Below, in pieces: positions 15,140 to 24,076 of a DNA stretch of 40,672 bases; positions within the stretch are counted from its first letter, which is position 1, and every line of letters begins with the position of its first letter. The notes under the pieces are model-generated. The model saw only the letters and a program-made list of their open reading frames with translations. It was not told the origin of the DNA and searched no databases. The translations under genes and the position numbers were made by a program. The DNA comes from Acidobacteriota bacterium (GTDB lineage: Bacteria > Acidobacteriota > UBA6911 > RPQK01 > JAJDTT01): NCBI GenBank assembly GCA_028874215.1, contig JAPPLF010000079.1, positions 1-40,672 of the forward strand, written 5' to 3'.

Positions 15140-15155
15140 CATTTGGACCCAAATG
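15140..15155. promoter_or_regulatory. 16-bp palindrome between divergent genes
   Basis: CATTTGG-AC-CCAAATG is a perfect inverted repeat with 7-base arms in the AT-rich spacer between the zinc protein gene and efp. It may be an operator; nothing else supports a specific regulator. The rest of the spacer shows no convincing -35/-10 pair. Confidence 0.3.
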
Positions 15156-15236
15156 GTTTCAAAGAATTTTGCAACGGGACCGGCGGGCCGGGACAAATTG
15201 CACGCGGAAAACGGGGTCTGATATCGTGAGCCGGCC

Positions 15237-15797
15237 ATGATCAACGCCACCCAGATCCGAAAAGGAATGATCATCATCCATCTGAACGAGCCCCACCGCG
15301 TGCGTGAGTCCAAACACCGGGCGCCCGGCAAGGGGGCCGCTTTTGTCCGGGTCCTGCTGAAGAATCTACGGACCGGAGCTTCGTACGAACATCGCTTCGC
15401 CTCCGGAGAAGCCGTGGACCGGGCGACGCTGGACCACCGCGAAATGGAGTTCCTCTACCGGGACGGGAACGTCTGCCATTTCATGGACACAGAAAACTAT
15501 GAGCAGATCGGACTGGACCGCGAGGCGTTGGCCGAAAGCTGGGACTATCTCAAGGAGGGCCAGACCATCACGGTGGAATTCTTCGACGGCAACCCCATCG
15601 GCGTGGAGCTTCCCTCCACAGTCGAGTTGAAGGTAGTGGAGACGGAAGCCGAACTCAGGGGAGCCACCGCCAGCAACTCGCCGAAACCGGCCAAGCTGGA
15701 GACCGGCGTCACGGTCCAAGTGCCGCCATTCATCCGCGTGGGCGAGTTGATCCGCGTCGACCCTTCCCAAGGCCGTTACATCGAACGCGCCCGGTAG
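15237..15797 (+). CDS. efp: elongation factor P
   Basis: Translation factor of 186 residues, the normal EF-P length, that relieves ribosome stalling at proline runs. The N-terminal KOW-like domain, OB domain II (EFLYRDGNVCHFMDTENYEQIGL) and C-terminal OB domain (LETGVTVQVPPFIRVGELIRVD) are all present. The tip loop reads APGKGAAF, so the modifiable residue is Lys32, as in the lysine-type family, not arginine. No modification enzyme is encoded nearby. The gene is monocistronic, with a strong hairpin right behind it. Confidence 0.97.
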   Translation: MINATQIRKGMIIIHLNEPHRVRESKHRAPGKGAAFVRVLLKNLRTGASYEHRFASGEAVDRATLDHREMEFLYRDGNVCHFMDTENYEQIGLDREALAESWDYLKEGQTITVEFFDGNPIGVELPSTVELKVVETEAELRGATASNSPKPAKLETGVTVQVPPFIRVGELIRVDPSQGRYIERAR

Positions 15798-15799
15798 GA

Positions 15800-15832
15800 G
15801 GGGGGACTATTAGTCCCCCCGTCTTCTCTTTT
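15800..15832 (+). terminator. rho-independent terminator after efp
   Basis: A G6/C6 palindrome (GGGGGGACTA mirrored by TAGTCCCCCC, 15800-15820) starts 3 bp after the efp stop and is followed by a T-rich stretch to 15832. Confidence 0.75.
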
Positions 15833-15849
15833 GTCATCAGGAAGCGTAC

Positions 15850-15902
15850 AGGGGGGACTCCGTCCCCCCTAACCCCCCCTGGTCGGCGGTTGGAAACCGC
15901 CG
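15850..15902. repeat. two small palindromic hairpins, possible dispersed intergenic repeat
   Basis: AGGGGGGAC-TCC-GTCCCCCCT (15850-15870) and CGGCGGTT-GGA-AACCGCCG (15884-15902) stand in tandem before addB. The first has the same G6AC/GTC6 arms as the efp terminator 50 bp earlier. Such arrangements often occur as dispersed intergenic repeats in metagenome-derived genomes; copy number cannot be judged here. Confidence 0.55.
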
Positions 15903-15944
15903 CTCCCTCGCAACCGGGTCAGTCCCCCGGAGTAAATTGAACCC

Positions 15945-18866
15945 GTGGGAGAGGTTGTCATTTGTCATGGACCCGCCGCGCGGGACCGGTCGCGGCGGCT
16001 GCTTGAGGAGCGCCTTCGGAAGTCCCGGGGCCGCCCGCCCGAGTACCTCTACATCGTCTCCTCCCGTTGGCGAAAACAGCAGTTGGCGGGAGAGTTTCTG
16101 CAGGCAAACCCCCGCACCTTCGAAATCCCGATCCTCACGTTTCAGGACTTGGTCGCCGCCCTCTTCCGGGAGATCGGATCCGGCCGGAGAGTGGTTTCGG
16201 AGACCGGCCGGAGATGTCTGTTGGAGGCGGTCCTGGAGGAGCAACTCCCGGCACCCGGAGGGAACGGCGAAGAGCCACCCGTATCTCTTTCCGAGGCGGG
16301 GGCCTGGGTGACGACGCTCAAGGGCCGGGGCCTGACCAGCGAGCCGCTGATTCGCCTTCATCTTCAGCGGGAGGACCGCGACCCGGAGGAAGCGAGCCGG
16401 TTGATCCGGGTCTTTCTCGCCTACCAAAAGAAGCTGGAGGAGCAGGGATGGGAAGACGCGGCGGGAGTCCGACTGAGCCTTTATGAGGCTCTGTTGACCG
16501 GTTCGCTCGACTGCCGCGATCGTTTTCCCCGCGTCGGAGAGATCCTCTTCGAGGGGCTCATCGCCCGAACGCCGGTAGAGAAGGGGCTGGTGCGCCTGCT
16601 GGCGGATCAGGTGGGGAAGGCCGTCTTCTCATTGGATCTGGAGTCGTCCGAGGAAGAAACGCGGCCCCTCGCGCTTCCGGTGTCCACGGTCAGGGAATGC
16701 TGGGAGGGGACGAACCCGGTGTGGCGTTTCCAGGCCGCGGACGAGACGGTTTCCCAAGTTCGCTTCTGCCGGCCGGAGCACCGGGAAGCGGAGATCCGGA
16801 CGGTGGCCCGGGAAATTCAGGAACTCAAGACCCGGGAGCCCCGGCTCCGGTGGTCCCGGATGGGTGTCGTCTGTCCCCGCGACGAGAGCTACCTGCTGCT
16901 TTTGAGGGAGATCTTTACCCGGCTGGAGATTCCCTGGCTGAATCTGCATGGAGACGCCGTGGGGTCCACCTACGCATTTGGAGTCCTGACCGGATACGTG
17001 GAGCTGTTGTGGCGCGACTTTCGGCGGGACGACCTGTTCGATCTCCTCTCGTCCCCGTGGATCCATCCGGACGGGCTCTCGCCGGATCGAGTTCGGCTCC
17101 TGGAGCAACTGGCCTGTCAGGGCGGCTTTCGGGGCGGCGGAGAAGTGTGGGCAGATGCGTTCCCGGAGTGGATCGAGGGGAAACCGTCCCCGTCTTCGGA
17201 GGATTCGCATTCGGTCCTGGAGGGTTGCGCGGAGGCTTTTCGGGAGTGGGTCCGGAAACTCCAAGCTGATTCGTCGCGGCTCCGGACGGCCGCGGAGTGG
17301 GTTTCCCTGTTGTCCGGCCGGTTGGGCCCGCTCCTCCGACCGCCGGACGGGTGTGGAGACTGGGGGCGAACCGAAGGCCAGGCTCTGGTCCGCCTCCAGG
17401 CGAGCCTCCAGGAAGCCGCCCTGCTCTGGGGAGATTGCCCTCTCAGTCTCTCGCGCTTCCGCTCCCTGCTCCGCCGGCAGGTTTCCCGGATCCGAATTTC
17501 CCGCGCCCTGGATCGGGACGCCGTAGTCGTGGGAGGTGCCCGTCACCTGCAGGAGTGCGAGTTTCGGCATCTCTACTGGCTCGACTTCTCGGAGGGCCGG
17601 ATTCCCGCCCGCCGCCCTTCGCCGTTTTCCGAGACGGTAGCCCGGCGCCCGGAAGAACTTTCCATCTTTCACGGTCTCCGCTGCCGGAGTCGGGAATCGG
17701 TGCTTCTGTCCTCGCCCCGGCATGCCGACAACGGTCCGGTGTTGCCGAGCCATGTTTTGGAGTACCTGGACTTCCGGGAGGAGGTCCTTCCCCCCGCGGA
17801 GATGCCCCGGGACTCGGCGGCCTCTACGGCGAAAGGCGAGAACATCCACCGTGGCGTCCGGGCGCTGACCCTGAGGCGGTCGGACCATCCCAATGCCTTC
17901 GCCGGTGTTCTCGACCGTCCCGAGATCCTGGACCGGATGCGCCGGCGCCACTTTCCGGCCGGTATGGATGTCTCTCCGGAGCGGCTGGAGGAGTATGGAC
18001 GGTGCGGATTCCGGTTTTTCGTCCGGACGATTCTCGGGGCCAAATCGCCGCCGCCGGACTCGGATCTGGTTCGTGAAGAACACCGGCTGGTTCGGAGAAT
18101 TCTGTCCCGCTATTCGCAGGATGCCGCCGCGAGCGGCCCCCTGGGTCCCGAAGACGGTCGGCGCCGCATGGCGGCCATCGTCCGGGAAGAACTGGAGGAA
18201 TTGAGACAGGCCTTGCCTGTGGCCGGCGGCCTGCGCTGGGAGCAGACGCGGGCGTGGCTCATGGACGGACTGGAAGACGCGAACCCTCCGGGGTTGCTGA
18301 TGCGATTCCTGGAGGAGGAGCGGGAGCGGGAGCGGGAAGCCGGCTTGGAGATCCATTCCGTCGAGACCACCCTGGGGCCCCTCGTGCTGGGCCAGCTTCC
18401 CGGCGGTTCGCGGACCGGTGACGGGCCGCCGCGGCCGGTTCGCCTGACGGGTCTTCTGGACCGGATCGAAAGGACTCCCGAGGGCTTTCAACTGGTGTCC
18501 TACGTGGCGGGACACCGGAATCGCCTGCGCGGGATCAAGGAGGGCTGGGGTTTTCGTCTCCCGTTGTCGCTGCTTCTGGTGCACTCCTATTTGGGCAAGG
18601 CGGCATCCGGAGGCTTCTACCATGCCGGACTGCCCGGATACCTGAAGTGGCGGCCGTTGCGGAAACCGGGAAGCCGGGCCCCGGCGGATGACCTGGAACA
18701 ATTGATGGATCGTTATCGGGACGAGGCTTTGCTGGCCTCCGGAAGGATCTGGTCCGGGACCTTTCCGGTGACCACCCACAAGCCGGCGGCCGCCGGCTGT
18801 GCCCACTGCAGCACCAGTCGAGTCTGCCGGCGGGAGGAAGCACAGACCGGAGGGACGCCGGCGTGA
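15945..18866 (+). CDS. addB: AddB/RexB-like helicase-nuclease subunit with degenerate nuclease motif
   Basis: Second subunit of an AddAB-type double-strand-break repair enzyme, 973 residues. The N-terminus (EVVICHGPAARDRSRRLL) replaces a functional Walker A, as in AddB. The C-terminal iron-sulfur staple is visible: C687 (YGRCGFRFF), C952, C955 and C961 (C-x2-C-x5-C), the spacing of known AddB proteins. The PD-(D/E)XK nuclease centre, usually ending D-Y-K, reads LTGLLDRIE with D839 then VSYVAG, so the Asp and Lys are replaced by S852 and V854. The nuclease is therefore predicted inactive while the Fe-S fold is kept. Start is a GTG with a weak ribosome-binding site. The stop overlaps addA by GTGA. 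Confidence 0.87.
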   Translation: MGEVVICHGPAARDRSRRLLEERLRKSRGRPPEYLYIVSSRWRKQQLAGEFLQANPRTFEIPILTFQDLVAALFREIGSGRRVVSETGRRCLLEAVLEEQLPAPGGNGEEPPVSLSEAGAWVTTLKGRGLTSEPLIRLHLQREDRDPEEASRLIRVFLAYQKKLEEQGWEDAAGVRLSLYEALLTGSLDCRDRFPRVGEILFEGLIARTPVEKGLVRLLADQVGKAVFSLDLESSEEETRPLALPVSTVRECWEGTNPVWRFQAADETVSQVRFCRPEHREAEIRTVAREIQELKTREPRLRWSRMGVVCPRDESYLLLLREIFTRLEIPWLNLHGDAVGSTYAFGVLTGYVELLWRDFRRDDLFDLLSSPWIHPDGLSPDRVRLLEQLACQGGFRGGGEVWADAFPEWIEGKPSPSSEDSHSVLEGCAEAFREWVRKLQADSSRLRTAAEWVSLLSGRLGPLLRPPDGCGDWGRTEGQALVRLQASLQEAALLWGDCPLSLSRFRSLLRRQVSRIRISRALDRDAVVVGGARHLQECEFRHLYWLDFSEGRIPARRPSPFSETVARRPEELSIFHGLRCRSRESVLLSSPRHADNGPVLPSHVLEYLDFREEVLPPAEMPRDSAASTAKGENIHRGVRALTLRRSDHPNAFAGVLDRPEILDRMRRRHFPAGMDVSPERLEEYGRCGFRFFVRTILGAKSPPPDSDLVREEHRLVRRILSRYSQDAAASGPLGPEDGRRRMAAIVREELEELRQALPVAGGLRWEQTRAWLMDGLEDANPPGLLMRFLEEEREREREAGLEIHSVETTLGPLVLGQLPGGSRTGDGPPRPVRLTGLLDRIERTPEGFQLVSYVAGHRNRLRGIKEGWGFRLPLSLLLVHSYLGKAASGGFYHAGLPGYLKWRPLRKPGSRAPADDLEQLMDRYRDEALLASGRIWSGTFPVTTHKPAAAGCAHCSTSRVCRREEAQTGGTPA

Positions 18867-21800
18867 GTTCGGCTGTTTCCGCACCCGTCCCCGGGAGAAC
18901 CGGCGCGAGCTCGCCCCGAAACCGGGAAGCCGGCCCGGAGCCGAGCTACGACGAGTCCCAGCGCCGGGCTCTGGACCTCACTACGCACATGGTGGTGTCG
19001 GCGGCGGCGGGGTCGGGAAAGACCCGGGTCCTGGTGGGCCGCTACCTGCGGATCCTGGAGCATCACGGCCACCAACCGCACCGGATCGTCGCCATCACAT
19101 TCACCGAGGAGGCGGCTTCCCAAATGGCGGGCCGCATCCGGGAAGGGGTCCTGGCCAGACTCTCCATAGCTCCTTCCCCAGAGTCGAAACGTCCCTGGGC
19201 ACAGGCGCTGGCGGCCTTGGGAGACTTTCCCATCACCACCTTGCACAGCTTCTGCCTGAGGATTCTCAGGGAACACGGAAGCCGGATCGGCCTCGATCCC
19301 GGTTTCGGCGTCCTGAGCGGAGGGGATCAGCGCCTGCTGCTGGACCGGTGTCTCCAGGAGCAGCTCGACTCCTGGTCCGGCACCCGGCTTCCCGCGTTCG
19401 AGACGCTGCTTCGATATCTGCCGTACCGGAGAATCGAAGGAATCCTGGCCGAAGTGGTCCAGAGACGGAATCACCTGGCAGCCCGCTCGTCCCTCGACCA
19501 GGCTGAGATCCTGGGCCGCCTCTATCGGCGGGAAACGGCGCACTTCCTGGCGCGGTCGGAGGTGTGGGCCCGGTTGCGGCGCCTTCTGGAGCGGGTGCCG
19601 AAACGGCTCTTGATACGGAACGATTCCTTCGCCCGTAAATGCGTTCGGCAGCGGGAACTCTTTCGGGCTCGCCCCACGTTGGACGACAAGGAGTTCCTGG
19701 TTCGATTCGAAGAATCTCTGGGCCTGGTGGCGCGGCCTTCCAAAGCCTGGACGGACTGGGAACATCGAGCCGGCCTGGTGAAGTGCTGGAAGGCGCTCAA
19801 AGAGGAATACGGCCGGTATCCGCTACGGGTCTCCCACCCTTCGGAAGAATCCGGTTTCGACGGCGACGCTCACTTCGACAAGGCGATGCTGGCTCTGGAG
19901 GAACTGGCCGGCCTGGCTCTGGATCGCTATCGGTCAGAGAAGGAACAGGACTCGCTGCTGGATTTCGAAGATCTTCTGGCGCTGGCTCGTTCGTTGATCC
20001 GCTTGCCGGACGTTCGCAGAACGCTTCGAAGCCGGCATCGGTTCTTCCTGGTGGACGAATTCCAGGACACCAACCGCCTGCAATGGGAGATTCTCAAGCC
20101 GCTCGTGGGCGCCGGCGCGAATTTCTTCGCCGTCGGCGACGACAAGCAGTCCATCTACCGCTTCCGGGATGCGGACGTCGCGGTATTTCGAGCGGTTCGA
20201 AAGTGGGTCCGGAAGCGGGGACGCGTCGTCGAGCTTCGCCGGAACTACCGTTCTCATTCCAGCCTGGTGCGATTCAGCAACCGGGTCTTCCGGTACTTGA
20301 TGCAGCCGGGATTGGACTACGAAGCCGTTCATCAGGAGATGACCCCCGTCCGGAAAGAGTCCGCCGTCGCGGACCCGGGTGTCCGTGGTTTGCTCTACGA
20401 GAAGCTCCCGCAAGGTTACGGCACCGAGGCCGAAGTCGCGGCGGAGGCGGCCATGGAACTGCTGTCGGAGGGGTTCCAGGCTCGTGAAATCGCTGTATTG
20501 CTCCGGAACCGCACCCGGCTCCGGGAGTTCGAGAACGCTTTCTGCCGCTGGGATTTGCCATTTTCCGCCCGCGGGGGCAATCGGCTTCACGATCAGCCGG
20601 AGATCGTGGACCTGACGAATCTGCTCCGCTTTCTGGATGATCCAGGGAGGGACCTGGAATTGTTGGGGGTGCTCCGGAGTCCCCTGTTCAATTTCTCGGA
20701 CGAGGATCTTCTGCTCCTGTCGCTGCAGGAGGGGTCCGGGATCTGGAGCAAGCTTCGGTCCGGCGAGCCTCCCTCGGGGGCCTGGCCCCGGCATTGGATC
20801 TTCGCGCGGGAATCGTTGGGCGCATGGGTCCAGGCGCCGTACCAGGGATCGGCCGCCATTTTGTCTCAAGTGATCGCAGAGACCGGCTACGATGAGATCA
20901 TGGCGGCCGGAGGCCGGGGAGATCTGGCCCGCAACAGTATCCGCCGGCTGTTGGAACTGGCTCGAAGATTCGAGATCGGCCATGGTCCTTCACGGCGCCC
21001 ATTTTGCCGCTACCTGGAGGGACTTCGCCGGCTCGGGGCCCAAGAAGGAGGATTTGCGGAAGGCGGCTCGGACCGGATTAGTGTCCACACCATTCACGGA
21101 GCCAAGGGCCTGCAATTTCCGGCGGTCATCCTTCCCGATCTGGGCGCCCCGCTTCTGGCCGGGATGATCGATCCGTTCTTTGGCCAGGCTGTGGGGAAGG
21201 AGGAGAACCAGTATTGTTTCGGCCTCGCGATCCGCAACCCACTGCGGGGATATGAGCGGTACCGGCATCCTCACTACGAGATGTTGCGGCGGCTGGACCG
21301 GTATCGCCAGACGGCCGAAGAGAAACGGCTCCTCTACGTGGCGCTGACCCGGGCCCGCGAGAGGTTGGTCCTGATCGGGAGGAAGTCGGGGCGGCCCTCC
21401 TACGCCCGCTGGTTGCAGGAGGCGGACGCAGAGACGTACATGACCCCGCTGACCCTCCGGACTCTCGACGGTTCCCGCAAATCAGCCGGCCGGGAGCCCG
21501 GGGAGAACGAGCTCTCTCCCACGGTCTCGACCCAGGTTCTCACCGGGCAATCGGCCTTGGCGAGCCGGGATAACCGTCTCGCTCCGGGCGCCGACAGTTG
21601 GAGCAAGACCACCTGGACACCGACCGAGATCGTCTCCTACTATCGATGCCCCCGGAGCTTCTTCCATTCCCGGGTGGAGGGACGCGTGGAGGCTCCGGCC
21701 TCGGGTTGGCGAGCGAGCCCGTCGGCGTTGGTGGGCTCCGCCGTGCACGAGCTGCTTGAGAAACCGGGCGCGCTGGGAGATGAAGCGGCGGTGGAACGAT

Positions 21801-22375
21801 TCCTGGACCGGTGGCGGACGAGGCTTGGCCCGCTCTACTCGGAGGAGGAGATTCGACGAATGAGCCGGCGCATCGAAAAAAGCATCGAGGGTGTCCGGAA
21901 GAGCCGCTTGGCGGAACGTCTCGCTTCCGCCCGCAAAGTCTTCAGCGAAAAACGATTCCATGTCGTGGAGCAGGGCCGCCTGGTGACGGGGATTATCGAC
22001 AAGCTCTTTCAGGAGGGGAACGGCCGCTGGGTCGTCGTGGACTTCAAGACGACACGCCGGACTGAACCTGGAGAGGGACAGGAGATCGTAGAGAAGGGTT
22101 ACCGTCTCCAGGTCCGGATCTACCTGTGGGCCGTGTCCCGGATCTTGGAAACCATGAATCTGGCGGGGCGCCTGCTGTTCACGGAGGCTGGAACTCTGCG
22201 GCCGGTGACCTTCGACGCCAGCGTCGCGGCCCGATGCGGGGATCTGGTCGGCAGGCTGCCCCAAACTCCGGATCCGCACCGTTTTCCCCGGACCCGGATC
22301 GCCGAAACCTGTTCCGGATGCGGCTTCATGACCAGGGGTTTGTGCCCGGGGGCCGCGGGACCCCATCCCGATTGA
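18863..22375 (+). CDS. addA: AddA-like helicase-nuclease
   Basis: UvrD-family helicase fused to a RecB-type nuclease, 1170 residues; it unwinds and trims broken DNA ends for RecA. All helicase motifs are seen: VSAAAGSGKT, ITFTEEAASQM, TTLHSFCLRIL, VDEFQDT (D398), VGDDKQSIYRFRDAD, LRRNYRS, VHTIHGAKGLQFPAVILPD and LLYVALTRARERL. The nuclease is intact: D1046 (GIIDKL), D1060-F-K1062 and a downstream Q-x3-Y-like YRLQVRIYLWA. Unusually, four cysteines flank it like the AddB staple: C929 (SYYRCPRSFF), then C1150, C1153 and C1161. The GTG start overlaps the addB stop. Confidence 0.94.
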   Translation: MSSAVSAPVPGRTGASSPRNREAGPEPSYDESQRRALDLTTHMVVSAAAGSGKTRVLVGRYLRILEHHGHQPHRIVAITFTEEAASQMAGRIREGVLARLSIAPSPESKRPWAQALAALGDFPITTLHSFCLRILREHGSRIGLDPGFGVLSGGDQRLLLDRCLQEQLDSWSGTRLPAFETLLRYLPYRRIEGILAEVVQRRNHLAARSSLDQAEILGRLYRRETAHFLARSEVWARLRRLLERVPKRLLIRNDSFARKCVRQRELFRARPTLDDKEFLVRFEESLGLVARPSKAWTDWEHRAGLVKCWKALKEEYGRYPLRVSHPSEESGFDGDAHFDKAMLALEELAGLALDRYRSEKEQDSLLDFEDLLALARSLIRLPDVRRTLRSRHRFFLVDEFQDTNRLQWEILKPLVGAGANFFAVGDDKQSIYRFRDADVAVFRAVRKWVRKRGRVVELRRNYRSHSSLVRFSNRVFRYLMQPGLDYEAVHQEMTPVRKESAVADPGVRGLLYEKLPQGYGTEAEVAAEAAMELLSEGFQAREIAVLLRNRTRLREFENAFCRWDLPFSARGGNRLHDQPEIVDLTNLLRFLDDPGRDLELLGVLRSPLFNFSDEDLLLLSLQEGSGIWSKLRSGEPPSGAWPRHWIFARESLGAWVQAPYQGSAAILSQVIAETGYDEIMAAGGRGDLARNSIRRLLELARRFEIGHGPSRRPFCRYLEGLRRLGAQEGGFAEGGSDRISVHTIHGAKGLQFPAVILPDLGAPLLAGMIDPFFGQAVGKEENQYCFGLAIRNPLRGYERYRHPHYEMLRRLDRYRQTAEEKRLLYVALTRARERLVLIGRKSGRPSYARWLQEADAETYMTPLTLRTLDGSRKSAGREPGENELSPTVSTQVLTGQSALASRDNRLAPGADSWSKTTWTPTEIVSYYRCPRSFFHSRVEGRVEAPASGWRASPSALVGSAVHELLEKPGALGDEAAVERFLDRWRTRLGPLYSEEEIRRMSRRIEKSIEGVRKSRLAERLASARKVFSEKRFHVVEQGRLVTGIIDKLFQEGNGRWVVVDFKTTRRTEPGEGQEIVEKGYRLQVRIYLWAVSRILETMNLAGRLLFTEAGTLRPVTFDASVAARCGDLVGRLPQTPDPHRFPRTRIAETCSGCGFMTRGLCPGAAGPHPD

Positions 22376-22385
22376 AGAGCGGACA

Positions 22386-24056
22386 GTGATGCAGCGGGAA
22401 CAGTTGGAGGTGGACGTTCTTTTCGTCGGTGCGGGACCGGCGTGCTTGAGTGCGGCGTTCCACCTGTCGCGTCTGGTGAGCCGGCACGACCGTGAAGTGG
22501 AAGCAGGGACCCGGCCGGGTCCGCTCCTGGGTGAGCAGCTCCTGCTGGTGGTGGAGAAGGGCAAGGAGATCGGGTCGCACGCCCTGAGCGGCGCCATCGT
22601 GGACCCCAGGGCGTTTCGCGCTCTGCTTCAGGATCTTCCCGGCACGGAACCGCCGCTGGACGCACCGGTGCGGAAAGAGGACGTCCTGTTCCTCACCAGG
22701 AAGAGGCATTTCCGGCTTCCCGTGATTCCGCCGCCGCTGCACAACGAAGGCAACCACGTGGCCTCGCTGGGCAAGCTGGTGAAGTGGCTGGCCGCCCTCT
22801 GCCAGGACCATGGGGTCGAGGTCTACCCCGAATTCCCGGCGGTGAAGCTGCTCCTGGATGGAAACTGGGTGGTGGGAGCCCGGATGGGAGACCGGGGACT
22901 CGACGCCAAGGGACAACCCCGATCGCACTACGAGCCGGGAACCGACGTATTGGCCAAGATCACGGTTCTGGGCGAGGGGCCCAGAGGCACGCTGACCCGC
23001 CAGGCGGAGGAGCAACTCGGACTGGACCGTGAAGGCGGCCCTCAGCTCTATTCGCTGGGTGTGAAGGAGGTCTGGCGGGTCCCGGGAATCGAGCCGGGAC
23101 GGGTCTGGCACACCTTGGGCTACCCGACGGGAACCCGGGAGTTCGGCGGCGGCTTCATCTATACGTTGACTCAGGAGCAGGTCCACGTGGGGTTCGTGGT
23201 GGGACTGGACTCGCGGGACCCGCGCGAAGACGCTCACCGTTTGCTTCAGGAATACAAGCGTCATCCCTTCGTGCGCCGGCTTCTGGAAGGAGGCCGGGTG
23301 GTCTCCTACGGCGCCAAGGCCATTCCCGAAGGGGGCTACCACTCGATGCCGCGGCCCTACGCCGACGGACTGCTCCTGGTGGGCGATTCGGCCGGTTTCC
23401 TCAACCCGGCCCGGCTGAAGGGGATCCACTTGGCCATCGAGTCGGGAATGATGGCGGCCGAGGCGGCGTTCGAGGCCCTGGTGGCTCGTGACTGTTCCGC
23501 ACAACGGCTGAAACGGTACGTCGAGCTGTTCGAAGCCAGCGAGGCCCGAAAGGAACTCCATGGGGCGCGCAACTTCCGGCAGTCCTTCCAAAGAGGGTTC
23601 TGGACGGGAGTCCTCTACAACGGTTTGCAGACGCTGACCGGCCTGGGGTGGGGAGGCGTCTGGAAGACGGTGCCGGGCCATGAGCGGATGGAAAAAACGA
23701 GTGGTTCCGCAGCGGCCGGGCCGGCGGCGCCGCCTGCCGACGGCGAGCTCACCTTCGACAAGCTCTCGGACGTCTACCTCTCGGACACGGCGCACGAGGA
23801 GGACCAGCCGAGCCACCTGAAGATCTCGGACCTGGACCTCTGCCGGGACCGGTGTCGAAAGGAGTACGGCAATCCCTGCCAGCATTTCTGCCCGGCAGGC
23901 GTCTACGAGATGGTGCAGGATGGGGATCGCCCCAGGCTGCAGGTCAACTTCACCAACTGCGTCCACTGCAAGACCTGCGACATCCTGGACCCGTATCAGG
24001 TGATCCTGTGGACTCCTCCCGAAGGCGGAGGCGGTCCCGACTACAAGAACCTGTAG
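22386..24056 (+). CDS. electron transfer flavoprotein-ubiquinone oxidoreductase
   Basis: Inner-membrane-associated flavoprotein of 556 residues that passes electrons from ETF to quinone. The FAD-binding N-terminus reads VLFVGAGPACLSAAFHLSRL. Later landmarks are EKGKEIGSHALSGAIVDPRAF, GEGPRGTLTRQAEEQLGL, DGLLLVGDSAGFLNPARLKGIHLAIESGM, and the C-terminal ferredoxin domain with NCVHCKTCDI and PPEGGGGPDY, almost as in the mitochondrial enzyme. The third glycine of GxGxxG is a cysteine. It starts 10 bp after addA, at GTG 22386 or ATG 22389. No ETF subunit genes are in the window. Confidence 0.95.
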   Translation: MMQREQLEVDVLFVGAGPACLSAAFHLSRLVSRHDREVEAGTRPGPLLGEQLLLVVEKGKEIGSHALSGAIVDPRAFRALLQDLPGTEPPLDAPVRKEDVLFLTRKRHFRLPVIPPPLHNEGNHVASLGKLVKWLAALCQDHGVEVYPEFPAVKLLLDGNWVVGARMGDRGLDAKGQPRSHYEPGTDVLAKITVLGEGPRGTLTRQAEEQLGLDREGGPQLYSLGVKEVWRVPGIEPGRVWHTLGYPTGTREFGGGFIYTLTQEQVHVGFVVGLDSRDPREDAHRLLQEYKRHPFVRRLLEGGRVVSYGAKAIPEGGYHSMPRPYADGLLLVGDSAGFLNPARLKGIHLAIESGMMAAEAAFEALVARDCSAQRLKRYVELFEASEARKELHGARNFRQSFQRGFWTGVLYNGLQTLTGLGWGGVWKTVPGHERMEKTSGSAAAGPAAPPADGELTFDKLSDVYLSDTAHEEDQPSHLKISDLDLCRDRCRKEYGNPCQHFCPAGVYEMVQDGDRPRLQVNFTNCVHCKTCDILDPYQVILWTPPEGGGGPDYKNL

Positions 24057-24076
24057 GGGTGCAAGGGCGCCCCTAC
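24053..24076. terminator. shared hairpin between convergent genes
   Basis: GTAGGGG and CCCCTAC form a 7-bp stem around a 10-base loop. The arms contain both TAG stop codons: that of ETF-QO (24054-24056) on the plus strand and that of CstA (24073-24075) on the minus strand. There is no T-run, so termination may need Rho or the element may be a dispersed repeat. Confidence 0.55.

Noticed and set aside
16629-18884. 751-codon open frame on the minus strand opposite addB
   Set aside because: No recognisable motifs, very rich in Pro, Arg and Gln, and lies opposite a well-supported AddB.
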